This document shows, piece after piece, positions 22,901 to 33,464 of a DNA stretch of 64,000 bases. The stretch's first letter is position 1. Each line of letters begins with the position of its first letter. The stretch is taken from positions 552,903 to 616,902 of the forward strand of contig JANAVB010009599.1 of assembly GCA_029216955.1 (NCBI GenBank), written 5' to 3'. A program made the translations under genes and the position numbers. The DNA comes from Iris pallida (taxonomy: Eukaryota > Streptophyta > Magnoliopsida > Asparagales > Iridaceae). The notes under the pieces were generated by a model. The model ran no database searches. It was not told the DNA's origin and worked only from the letters and a program-made list of their open reading frames with translations.

Positions 22901-22906
22901 AATAAA
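22901..22906 (+). terminator. Poly(A) signal of antisense mini-gene 1
   Basis: AATAAA follows the stop by 56 bp, in a T-rich context (CCTTTATAAATAAAATATTTG). Confidence 0.5.
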
Positions 22907-23087
22907 ATATTTGATGTTTTAACCCCATCTATGAACGCGCATTTGTTTATGCACTTCTGTTGACTGCTTCCGTGATTGTTGATTCCCAAGAAACAAACCA
23001 ACAGGTGGTGTCTATCTTATGGTTACAAGATCCTTTAAGTAAGATCTTTTCCCAAAATAGACTCATCTTAATAACTTCTTCAGTCTT

Positions 23088-23096
23088 TATAAATAG
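23088..23096 (+). promoter_or_regulatory. TATA box of antisense mini-gene 2
   Basis: TATAAATAG lies 86 bp before the ATG at 23174. The surrounding sequence resembles the TATAAATAGACGAGAA promoter of mini-gene 3. Confidence 0.55.
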
Positions 23097-23173
23097 CCGA
23101 GACTATTTCATGTATTCTCGTACTCATCCTCCTGAAGATAGCTTTCTGCAATGTTGTTCTTCAAATAAGAGAT

Positions 23174-23797
23174 GGCGAAGCTTTTCAACATTGTTCTTTT
23201 GCATGGCCGATCATTAGGCGCAGATTCAGCCATCATTAGAGCCAAACCTTTCGACTCAAATGGCAAGTTCGATCGTAAGTAAATATATGTCTTCGAGCAT
23301 AAGGCCGTGCTGAAGCACTTGGCGTAAAAAGCCTTGTTTGAAGCACTGGCGTAAAAAGCCATGCTGAAGCACTGGCGTAAAAAGCCTTGTTTGAAGTACT
23401 GGCGTAAAAAGCCTTGTTTGAAGCACTGGCGTAAAAACCTTGCTATCTGTCTTTAGTTAGCGTTCCATACGCATTTGATGACACTTCTTCTTCTTTGTTT
23501 TCTGCAGAAACTTGGTTGAAGAGCTTTTTCAGAACTGGCATTGGTGATTTTGACACTGTGAAGAGCGTTCTTCTGACACCGACATCAGGGAGCTCATGCG
23601 CTTTTGACGCGCAAATCAGACAACTCAGAACTCTTTGTGAGATAGAAGGGTCTTCCTCCGTTGGTAGGAAGAGCCTATATACACGGAGAGTTGGACGGTG
23701 GAGTCAACTCTACCCCGAGGGATCGGGTAGTAGAGTTCCTTTCACGGCAGAACTAGGAATCGTATCCCAACGCTGGATACGTTCCTATCTCCTTTGA
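23174..23797 (+). CDS. Tat-2 antisense mini-gene 2 (spliced, unknown)
   Basis: Exon 1 is 23174-23274 (begins MAKLFNIVLLHGRSL) and ends at a strong donor GTAAGT; the acceptor TTTTCTGCAG ends at 23507. The joined frame continues with WLKSFFRTGIGDFDTVKSVL and stops at 23795, giving about 130 residues. After this stop another frame reads EVLPLIYQLYWQQHAFGLPY, so a frameshift probably cut off a longer C-terminus ending near 23878. I do not recognise the family. The 233-bp intron carries the family's GCGTAAA motif as a tandem repeat, as the first intron of the Tat-1 antisense gene carries GCCGCAT. Confidence 0.55.
23303..23440. repeat. 27-bp tandem repeat in the antisense-gene intron (Tat-2)
   Basis: About five units of CTGGCGTAAAAAGCC plus TTGTTTGAAGCA (variants TTGG, ATGCTGAAGCA) follow one another. 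Each unit contains one GCGTAAA. The array lies wholly inside the predicted intron 23275-23507. Confidence 0.85.
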
Positions 23798-24179
23798 GGT
23801 GCTGCCCCTAATCTACCAGTTGTATTGGCAGCAACACGCCTTCGGGCTGCCCTACTCTGGGGTTCTCCTCTCGTCTGAGAGATAAGACCAGAGTTTGTTT
23901 CCTGCTGTTCTGGTTACCACTGGGGCTCAGACAGTCAGGAACTGCCACCAACAACGAACCCGCCAAAGAAGATCAAAGAGGAAATAGATCTCTATTAGGT
24001 TTATTGTTTGGTGTATAGAATGAAAATCCAAGATATAATAGATTTCCATTGTAAAAAAAAGTCTAAGAAATGTAATAGACTTTTGTGATGGCATGGGAAA
24101 TGATGATTCTTCTATGATCAATGATTTGTATCTATCTGGATGTAATATGGGCATGATAGATAAATAAAATCTTATTTTC

Positions 24180-24340
24180 TGTTTTACAGTATATGATACT
24201 ATCAGAGGTAATATGGACATAATAGCATATATGAACTCAAAAGAAAATTAGATTAATATCTATGCAGAGGTCCAAAATAGAAGTGATAGATAGGAAAAAG
24301 GAAGTAGGTTTAATATTTATTCAGAGGTCATAGAAACATG
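24180..24340. repeat. Degenerate TCAGAGGTAATATGGACAT repeats (Tat-2)
   Basis: Three diverged copies (ATCAGAGGTAATATGGACAT, TGCAGAGGTCCAAAATAG, TTCAGAGGTCATAGAAACAT) match the eightfold core in Tat-1 (8187-8762). The position is also the same, between pol and the antisense genes. Confidence 0.65.
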
Positions 24341-24634
24341 ATAAATAGCAAATCCCAACTTCTAATCAATCGATAAAATAGAAGATATATAAAATCTCTT
24401 TCCCAGAGACAAGAAATCAGCTTAACCAAATCTTGGTGGCTGGGGGCTAAGGAGATAGATGTTGTGAGCGTAAATGTTAAGGCGGTGGATGAATCAACAT
24501 GTTTCTTGGGAACAGAAAGGACGATTCAAGTTCCATGATTAAATGGATGAACCTAGTAATATGAACGAATGGGTCTTTTCGAAAATGAGAAGTTGTTTTC
24601 AATTTTAGAGACCGGTTCATTAATAATCCTCTTC

Positions 24635-24643
24635 TATAAATAG
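24635..24643 (+). promoter_or_regulatory. TATA box of antisense mini-gene 3
   Basis: TATAAATAG lies 52 bp before the ATG at 24695, followed by a CT-rich leader. Confidence 0.6.
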
Positions 24644-24694
24644 ACGAGAACTCTCTGTAACCTTTCCATTCCCATTTCTGCTCCTCAATTAAGA

Positions 24695-24988
24695 ATGTCT
24701 TCTGAGGATGCACAGCAAAAGAATAAAGTCTCTAGGGACATTGAGGACATCACTGAGACATGCCCTGCTGAGCCAATAGTGACGAGCCCGACTGAAGTGG
24801 GCAACAGTTCTTCTACGCCCAAGTCGCCCCAGGACATTCTTGCTTTCCTAGTAGAGCCCGGAAAAACTCCTGAAGAAGAAGCATTGAGGATGGCTGTCTG
24901 CCAATTTTTTATGGGTTCAGGAAACGATGCCTTCTCTGCATTGGCCGACTATGTATTCAATAAGGAAGGGAGTGGCCCTCGTCCTTAA
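24695..24988 (+). CDS. Tat-2 antisense mini-gene 3 (97 aa, acidic, unknown)
   Basis: This intact ORF starts MSSEDAQQKNKVSRDIEDIT, has a Ser/Pro/Glu-rich disordered N-terminal half and a helical end (EEEALRMAVCQFFMGSGNDA). It has a TATA box upstream and AATAAA at 25010-25015, 22 bp after the stop. The 3' end is only 65 bp from the end of pol on the other strand, so the two transcripts converge. No family is recognised. Confidence 0.55.
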   Translation: MSSEDAQQKNKVSRDIEDITETCPAEPIVTSPTEVGNSSSTPKSPQDILAFLVEPGKTPEEEALRMAVCQFFMGSGNDAFSALADYVFNKEGSGPRP

Positions 24989-25009
24989 TCTTTTATTTTA
25001 AACAAAAAT

Positions 25010-25015
25010 AATAAA
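25010..25015 (+). terminator. Poly(A) signal of antisense mini-gene 3
   Basis: AATAAA lies between the mini-gene 3 stop and the end of pol, followed by a T-rich tract. Confidence 0.5.
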
Positions 25016-25053
25016 AGAAGTTTTATTTTTGTCCTGTCTCTTTTTTTTTCTTT

Positions 25054-28000
25054 TTATACATAGTATTTCTTAAGAAATTTGCCAATGTTCGGCAGCATGA
25101 GTAGATCTCCATTGGGTTTTGACAACCGGTAAGCACCATTAGAGAACACGGACTCAATCACATACGGGCCTTCCCATTTTGCTTGGAACTTCCTTTTGCT
25201 CTTGTGAGTCATCACCATTGGCCTTCGGACAACCAATACAAGTTCGCCAATTTTGAATACCCTCTCTTTGACTTTACGATTGAAAGTTCGAGATATACGG
25301 GCTTGATATAGCTCAATATGCTGTTGTGCTTGAAGACGCTTCTCGTCCAATCGTTCAAGTTCTTGGAGGCGTAAGCGATCATTATTCTCTATAGTTAGCT
25401 CATTAGCAATAGCAATTCGGAGAGAAGGGATCTGGATTTCCAATGGGAGGACAGCTTCGCAACCATAAACCAGTAAAAATGGTGTAAAACCAGTAGGAGT
25501 CCGGACTGTTGTTCGGTATGCCCATAAACATTCTCCAAGCTTCTCATTCCAATCTCTTTTATTAGAAGAGACAAACTTTTTGAGAAGTTTGATGATCGTT
25601 TTGTTGAAGGCTTCAGCTAAACCATTAGCAGCCAGATTATAAGCCGTAGAAGCCAGATTTTGAATTCGGTTCTTGTCACAGAATCGATAAAATGCCTGGC
25701 TGGCAAATTGTGGTCCATTGTCATAAATTATTCGTCGAGGAATCCCGAAACGATAAATGACATGATGTTTAATGAAGCTGACTACATTAGATGTCTTTAC
25801 TTTAACAAGTGGAACTGCTTCTGCCCACTTTGAAAAGTAATCGGTTATAGCTAGTATAAACCGATGTCCTTTGACAGAAGGGGGGTTAATAGGACCAATA
25901 ATGTCCATACCCCAAGCTTCGAAAGGCCAAGAGGCTGCTGTAGGATGTAGAAATTCAGAAGGTTGATGAATAAAGTCTGCGTGAATCTGGCATGCTTTAC
26001 ATCTTCTGGCATAGTCTACAGCATCTGCTATCATAGAGGACCAATAATACCCCATTCTTCGAATACGATCTTGCAACTTTGGACCCGGTTGATGGGCACC
26101 ACAAACACCATCATGAGCCTCATGCAGTGTTTGTTTGGCTTCGCTTTCTGAAAGACAACGCAGCAATAGTCCGTCATATGAACGCCGATATAGCATATGT
26201 AAAGAAGGATCGTAATAGAATTGAAATGATCGTCTTTTAATTGATGCAGCTTCTTTAGGATCTTCAAGCAAAATTCTATGAACTGCATAATCAATAAATG
26301 GTGTTCTCCAATCTTTCTGCTGGGAACTTGCCTCTGTAACATAATTTTGTTCGATATGCAGATTATTCTTCACACAGAACAAATCTCGATCTAACAAAGT
26401 AATTGTATTTTGCCTTCGGATCGGGACAGCCAAATCTGCAGCTAAGCTGGCAAGAGCGTCAGCTTCTATATTCTGAGAACGTGGTACAAATTCAATAAAG
26501 AATCCTTTGAATGAAAGGACCAACTCGACTACCACCTGATGATAAGGGATGAGATTAGGATTTCTGACTTCATACGTCCCTCTAACTTGATTGACGATCA
26601 ATTATGAATCTCCATAAGCTTCTAGGAATCTGATATCCAATTGTTTTGCTACTTGGAGACCAATCAATAGAGCATTATATTCAGCTACATTGTTAGAGCA
26701 CGGCTCATTAAGAGAATAGGCACGGTATATAACCATTTTGTCAGGAGAAACCAAGACAATTCCTACTCCAGAGACAATATTGCCTTTAGGTCCCACTCGT
26801 GATGCTCCAACAAAATATAATTGCCATATGTTATTTTTCAAAGCCATGTTGCCGTCCACTACTTCGTCTGGAATGTCTTCATATAACTTCGAAGTTTCAG
26901 GTACAGGGTGAGCAGCTAAGAAATCAGCTAATGCTTGGCCCTTTACTGATTTTTGAGGCACATAGACCATGTCATAAGGAGTGAGCAACATTGTCCAGGT
27001 GGCTAACCTGGAATTAAGAATGCTCGATTTCCTCACCAATACCCGAATGGGATTTATTCTGGAGATGACATGGATAGTCTGTCCAGTGACATAGTGCCTT
27101 GTCTTTTGGACGGCAAAAACCAAAGCTAGACATTCCTTTTCTACAGGAGTATATCTGTGTTCAGCTCCTACCATCGTTCTGCTCAGATAATATATCGCTT
27201 ATTCATGACCCATATCGCTTTTTTGTGCCAGAAGAGCGCCAAGTGAATGATCCAAGGCTCGAACGTACAGCAAAAATGGTCTTCCTATCACCGGAGGTAC
27301 CAGAACAGGTGGGTTTGTAAGATATTGTTTAATGTCGTTGAAGGCATTTTGACATGCTTCATCCCAGACAAAAGATACTCCTTTCTTTAATAGACGGGAG
27401 AAAGGTTGGCATCTCCCGGAAAGATTAGATATAAATCTTCTAATATAAGCAATACGGCCCTAGAAGCCACGGAGTTCTTTCAAATTACGAGGAGGGCGCA
27501 TTTCAAGAATTGCTTTAACCTTATCAGGATCAACATGGATACCCTGAGAGGTAATGACAAATCCTAAAAACTTGCCACTGGATACCCCTAAGAAAGATTT
27601 AGTAGGGTTCATTTTCAATTGATGTTGACGCATTAATTCGAAAACTGTCTTCAAGTCTTGAATGTGATCATTCTTTGACCGACTTTTAACAGCAATGTCA
27701 TCTACGTAGCATTCAACTGTTTTTCGTAGATGTTCTTGAAAGATATTGCTCATAGCCCGTTGATATGTGGCACCGGCGTTTTTAAGACCAAACGGCATAA
27801 CCGTATAGCAGAAAACCCTAAGAGGTATTCGAAAAGATGTATGCTTCTCATCTTCTGGATGCATCTTGATCTGATTGTATCCTGAAAATCCGTCCATGAA
27901 AGACATACGTTCAAAACCGCATGTATTGTCTATCATGACATCAGTAATAGAAAGTGGAAATTCGTCCTTTGGACAAGCTGTATTAAGATCTCGGTAATCT

Positions 28001-29390
28001 ATACAAACTCGGACTTTTCCGTTCTTCTTCATAATAGGAACGATATTGGCCACCCAATCAGGGTGTTGTTCTTCACGAACGAAACCACAAGTGATCAGCT
28101 TTTTGACTTCTACTTCAATTGCATCCATTATATCTGGTCTAAAGCGCCGTTGCTGTTGTTTTACAGGTTTGACGTTAGGCAAAATGTTAAGTTTATGAGT
28201 AGCAACTTTAGGATCTAGTCCTGACATATCCTCATAACTCCATGCAAAGATGTCAATATAATCTTTGATAAGTTTTGTCAATTCTTCCTTTTCATCTTCA
28301 GAAAGATTCTTACTGATGAATATTAGTTTGGGCGTAATTCCATTTCCAACATCGATCTGGATAACCTCATCCTCTGTAGGTGGCTGTCGCTGTTCAAAAC
28401 GAAGTTTCCATTGAGTATCCATCTGTTGAGCCCAAGGATCATTCTCAAATGGCTCTGATTCATCATCGGTTTGAACCATATTGACTAAGAATATCTGTCT
28501 GGATTCATCATATGAGGAATCTATGTTGTCTTTATATTGATGACTTTGATTATCAGAAGATAAAGTCATTTTCTCAATAAACTTGACAACCATATACTCG
28601 AAAAGGAAATCTTCATTGATATCAAAGAGATGAGCAATATTTATATCATTTACAGTCTGATTATTACTCTTCGGATTAGTCAACGGTGGACCATCATCCG
28701 TCTTCTGCATAGAATTGCCAATATTGACGATCAATGGTGATTCTAGATCGTTCGTACCAGTAAAAATTTCTTCTTCAGGCTCAGGAGAAGAAAGTACCAT
28801 ATTACAGGATTTAGTCTTTCTTCCTTTAGCCTTCTTCTTGTGAGGATTGTTACGAGGAATTTCAGAACCCAATCCAGCGGTAGAATTCTGATTTTGAATT
28901 TGTAAAGGAAGACGGATTCCTTTATCATAGTTCAAACCTTCTGCCTTTTGAAAGTCATAACCCATCTTCTTCATGAGAATAACAGATTGCTGACTATACA
29001 AATGGATAGGCAATGGACTTTGAACAGGCGTTTTAACGCAGGACGAGGAATGAATCTCTGCACCTACAGGAGAATAAAGTACAGACGTCTCTGTAGTTAA
29101 GGAAGAAGAAGGATTCGGGATACGAGGAGAAATCCCTGATGGAGCCTTTTCATAAGCAGCAAAGACTTGTTGTGCCCGGTATAAAGGAATACTATTCATG
29201 GCTAGCTACTGCTGATGAGTAAGCTTGAGCTTGGTAGGAGGAGCTAAGCTTGGAGGGCAGATGTTTAGTCCTTTCAGTCTATCTTCCAGAGGGAGGCCGT
29301 CCCATAGATGATCCAAGTCATCAGAATATGGAATAATATGAGAGATCATGTTGCAAGTTTTGACTTTCTTGCCTTTCTTGGATTTTGAAG
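25054..29390 (-). pseudogene. Tat-2 pol: RT, RNase H, second RNase H, integrase
   Basis: One reading frame runs from about 29390 to 25054, broken only by TAG at 29206, TAG at 27460, TAA at 27199 and TAA at 26602. RT shows FMDGFSGYNQIKM, MPFGLKNAGATY and YVDDIAVKS. The first RNase H has YVRALDHSLGALLAQ. The second (archaeal-type) RNase H has CSNNVAEYNALLIGL and YGDS, with the 26602 stop directly after the catalytic GDS. Integrase has HEAHDGVCGAHQ, RRCKACQ, D in MDIIGP, D in YDNGPQF, E in GLAEAFNK and ends KFLKKYYV. There is no protease upstream. Each stop can be explained as CAA or CAG changed by one C to T. Confidence 0.93.
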
Positions 29391-31484
29391 TTTTACCTTC
29401 ATTTTTCCAGTTCAGGCACTAAGTCAGGATGTACCCACATGATTTCACTATTCTTCAATGTGAGAGGCAGCAATTCTGTATTTTCTTCCCTGGCAGGCGG
29501 GATATTCACAATCTTCATCGTCGCCTTCGGAATTGGTATAATTCCATCTGGGACTTGCTGTGGAGGAAAATCCCCAAACTGAAGAGAAACCATATTGGTT
29601 GTCACCGTATGGTCATCATTGGTTAAAGCGATGGCGCCACCATTTATCAGCTCTTGGATCTTCTTTTTCAAGACATAGCAAGCACTGGTAGGATTATTAA
29701 TGTATCTATGATAGATACAATACTTAGGATTGTCAGTCAGATTCACCTTATTAGGCCTCTTTGGCTCTGGAATCTGAAGTTTACCACTTTTCACCAGACA
29801 TTGGAATATCCCTGGGATATCACTTTCGTCAAAGGAGTATTCTTTTTTTGGCCTGGAAGATTCTTGATTGCTTGATGTCGTCTTGTTCTTGGAAAGATTG
29901 ACCATAAGAGTATCTTTTCCTTTTATATTACGATTGCCAGGATTATTGCCAGGATTATTTTTCTTCCCTTTATCTTCTGAAGCGAAAATCATCCCATGTT
30001 CGCGAGCCAACCTACCATTGGTCTCGGCAGAAAATGTTGCTATGATGAACGAAGCCCAATCTGTGAATTGGGAACCTGTGAAGACAGCGATGGATGGTCG
30101 CAGATTCATCTTGCACGTGTCAATCAACGCTGAATCTGGCATACCAGGAGGCATCTTTAGAGTAGCTTGTCGGAAACGTTCAATAAATGTCCGAGTATCT
30201 TCTTTCTCCTTTTGTTTGATTTCTATCAAGGAGGACATGTTCATGTCCATACCTCCTTCATAGAAGCGGGAGAGGAACATTGCTTTGAATTCGTCAAAAG
30301 ACGAAATAGAGTTATCGGGTAAGCTACGATACCAGTCGTAAGCTGAACCCGTCAGACATCCAATAAACACTCGAGTGAGAAGAGCATCATTTTTCTGCAA
30401 GTGTACAGTCATAATATCAAAGTAATTGATATATTGACTGGGAGATGCTTTTCCATCGAACAAAACCATGGATTGTGGCTTGAACTTCGGTAGAAAGGGT
30501 ACGTCATTCCAATGAGGAGGATAAGGTTGCTTAATCCCTAGCCTCTGGAGTTGATCTTTGTGCCTCAAAACTTTAAACTGTGCTTTAAGTTCACGTACTG
30601 CTTGAATGGCTTCACTGGTTTGAGGAAGCATATTTGACTGAGTAGTCATTGGATGCACCATGACCCCCACTGGAGGTGGTACATCTTCTGGAAGAATGGG
30701 ATCCGGAGATGCAAAATTTTGATTAGCAGCGGGCTCTTGAATATTCAAAGGTATTTCAGCCCCTTGACTATCTTGAGTTTGTGCTGCTACTGGTGCCGGT
30801 GTCACTGCTGTCGGTTGAGCAGTTTGCTGATTCAAAATTATTTGATGCATGTTTTGCACCATGTTAAGCATATCCTTCAGTGATTGTTCAACAGCAGTGA
30901 GACGTTGTTCTGTATTAGCAGATGACGTCTCTGGCTTATTTCCAACAGCGTAGGATTCAACCTCTCTTGAAGATACAGAAGGGTTTGTATAGAAGTACGA
31001 ATCCACGCTATCGGTATCAGACTCAAAAGATTGAGTACCCCCAGCCTCTGAATCAGAAGTCTGCAATTGTCTTCGTCTTCTTGATCGAGTATTCTGATAT
31101 ACTCCTTCAAAGGAATCAAGAAGCCTGTTGAACTGTTGTTGACTTGGGGTTTGGGACGTGTTCCGTCTTGGACGTCGTCCTCTGTTAGTTTGAGATGCCA
31201 TGTTAACTGACACATATGGCGACTCATGTTCTTGGTCTTCAGCTTGATGTGGAGGTACATTGAAACTCAATCGATCAAAAACTGATCGTCTTGAAGCCGA
31301 ACAACAACAATTGATCACAACCTGGTGGTATTCACAAAGATGTTTTTCTTGGGGGAATGTCACCGGAGATTGTCTATTCTTACGTTTTTGCATTAGCAAT
31401 TCGCGTAAGTCAGAAGGAGTGGATGAAGTATTCTTCTTTATTACATTGGGGGTAGAAAAACGTTTAGTCCCTTGTGTATAAAGA

Positions 31485-31995
31485 AGATTACTGGCTACGT
31501 TCGCAGAACCAATTTGTACATTTCTACGCGTTTGGAGTTGTGTGCGTAAATCTTGAGATTTAGCACGCAGGACTCCATTTTCTTGGCGTGTGATTTATAA
31601 ATTTGGTACCTTGCGTAAAGCAGTATAAGAAGGTTGTTGGTGTAGAACAGAAGTTTTACCAACACTATTTTTACGCTGCACACGTTTAGATACATTCACA
31701 TTCGACATGTGAGCATCATTGTGAATTTCATCTACACTGTCATAGACAGGAGATTTATTTTTACGCATGGAACGTAAAATCTTGTTATCTGCCATGTTAT
31801 CAACGGAAGAATTTGTTTTACGCGAGGAACGTAATTTATTTAGGCCTACCACATCACCGACGGAAGACTGATTCTTACACCCAGAAGCACAAGCTTTAGA
31901 GTCTGCCCCATTATGAATGGGAGTCTCATTCTTATGAACTGAGCGTAAAATTTGGTTCTTACCCACTGAGCGTAAAACTTGATTTTTACGCAGTG
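31485..31995. repeat. Inverted and direct GCGTAAA motifs within gag (Tat-2)
   Basis: TTTACGC at 31760, 31817 and 31985 and CGTAAA forms at 31773, 31943 and 31970 occur, with pairs such as TTTTTACGCATGGAACGTAA. Further copies are near 31490-31680. The arrangement parallels 17183-17345 in Tat-1, although the motif sequence differs. Confidence 0.8.
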
Positions 31996-32348
31996 GGTGT
32001 GAAACCTGGTTATCTTCACCGTTACAAACGGGAGACAAATCGTCACACTTCGAGTGCAACTTTGAAGTAGGGACTGCCTCGTTATGAACGGGAGCCCCTA
32101 CGACAGGAGTGGGAAGAACCCCCTTGTCAACAGAAGCAGCAGAGAGATCAGAAATCACTTTGGATTTGGGAATCCAAACTTTTTGTGCTTTGCGAGACTT
32201 TTGAACATTGGAATGGCGAGAACCACCCCCATTTCGGAGCATTTCTTCATAGGCAGTCTGGTCGAAGTGTACCACCAGAGTCTTCTTGGTCGATCCGACC
32301 GAAACATCATCATATTGAGCAATTGCCTCCTCGTCAGAGGAGAAGGTC

Positions 32349-32367
32349 GTCCCCAGCAGAGTCGCCA
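32349..32367 (-). other. Tat-2 primer-binding site
   Basis: TGGCGACTCTGCTGGGGAC on the element strand, 4 bp after the 5' LTR, is identical to the Tat-1 site. The gag ATG overlaps its first two bases. Confidence 0.85.
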
Positions 32368-32371
32368 TTTT

Positions 32372-33459
32372 TGTTTCGATTAACAAAATGCCATGGAGGA
32401 ATTGGCTTTTGAAAACAAAAATAAAAAGAAAAGTACGAGAAGTACAAATTTGATTCTGGAAAAGTATTGCTATGGAAGTCTGATTCGTAAACGATCACTT
32501 TGTTCCTTGGACCATATGATGAGGATGAAGATTACTGCTTGAAGTAGAACAACTTGGAAGAACTAATGCACCAGAAAGGTATCGACGCACTTGGGCACTG
32601 ATGGCGAGGCCGAATGCTTTCCTGCTTTGCTTCATTTTGTTCTGGAAGAAAAGTTGAAGAAGGATGCTCTAGAGAATCAAAATCTCGAATCTCTGATCTC
32701 TGTATTCTCTCCTGTCTCTCCCTGTTTCTCTGAAAAATGAGTCTATTTATAGACTGGGGCTCCCCTGCGTAAAAGAAGATCAACATCTGTCTTTACGCTA
32801 ACAACTGCCCTCCACGATCAGAATCATCCTCTGTATATGCTGACACGTGTCCCATCATTTCAGTAAGAATAGGATACATGTACACACGTTCTTCGAAATA
32901 GGTGGCATGAAGACCACGTAGGCACACCACGTTCCAAACTGGCCCAGAACGAATCGGGCGTAAAAAGATGAGCGTAAACTAGCTCTGTCATAGGTTTCCA
33001 GCGTAAAGTGGTTATCGAATAACCTTGAGCGTAAAATGGCTCAAATAGACTTCACGCACACATTGTTTCTTATGAGCGTAAGGACTCATGTAAAAAACTC
33101 GTGCGTAAAAGAAACCATTCAATGAGCGTAAAGTAGCTCGATCTCTATAAACGACAACAATGATCTTTGTATGAGACAAATTCCATTGAATCCTGTGATA
33201 AATGCCATCATTGATATCTTCATGTCAAAGTCTGCATTAAATGCGAGATTTGATAGCTTTTGTCCAGCGTGAAAGAGGCTGCTCAGTCCTTGGCGTAAAA
33301 TCACCGGTGTATACCCAAGCGTAAAAAGGTCAATCTGCTTAGGCGTAATACAATTAGCCTTGTCTTGGGCGTAAAGAAATTACCCGCTCTGTTAGGCGTA
33401 AAGTGGGCCACTTATGAATGAGATGACTCTTTCTTTGAAGCACTTTTTACGCTCCTACA
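32372..33459 (-). repeat. Tat-2 5' LTR with promoter
   Basis: This 1088-bp LTR borders the primer site. In element sense it runs TGTAGGAGC...CGAAACA with TATAAATAG at 32751-32743. The GCGTAAA motifs match those of the other LTR in position. GTATG follows at 33460-33464. Confidence 0.93.
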
Positions 33460-33464
33460 GTATG

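Larger units (their letters stand above)
29399..32368 (-). pseudogene. Tat-2 gag with N-terminal extension
   Basis: A single frame of about 990 codons starts at the ATG in the primer site (32368, MATLLGTTFS) and ends at TGA 29399; the only internal stop is TAA at 31595. The N-terminal part (to about 31500) contains repeats LRKNQVLRSVGKNQILRSV made by GCGTAAA motifs in both orientations. Next come SDLRELLMQKRK and RSVFDRLSFN (both shared with Tat-1), an Arg/Ser-rich part, a predicted coiled region (EQRLTAVEQSLKDML), and the capsid (PYPPHWNDVPFLPKFKP, AYDWYRSLPDN, FIERFRQATLKMP). The C-terminus has YCIYHRYINNPTSACYVLKK. Pol follows in a different frame; the change occurs at a GGAAAAATGA run. 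Confidence 0.88.
21172..33459 (-). mobile_element. Tat-2: full-length Tat-lineage Ty3/gypsy retrotransposon lacking protease
   Basis: This is a 12.3-kb element with two LTRs of exactly 1088 bp (TG...CA), target duplication GTATG (21167-21171 and 33460-33464), primer site, gag, RT, RNase H, second RNase H, integrase and three small antisense genes. I count about 28 differences between the LTRs by eye (about 2.5%), so it is younger than Tat-1. No D-S/T-G or LLGRPW protease motif occurs between gag and RT. The coding frames are nearly intact and are broken by single nonsense codons. Confidence 0.95.

Noticed and set aside
29390..29405. GGAAAAATGA as a programmed frameshift site between gag and pol of Tat-2
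   Set aside because: The change needed is +1 or -2 at a decayed spot next to the protease deletion. An indel is simpler.
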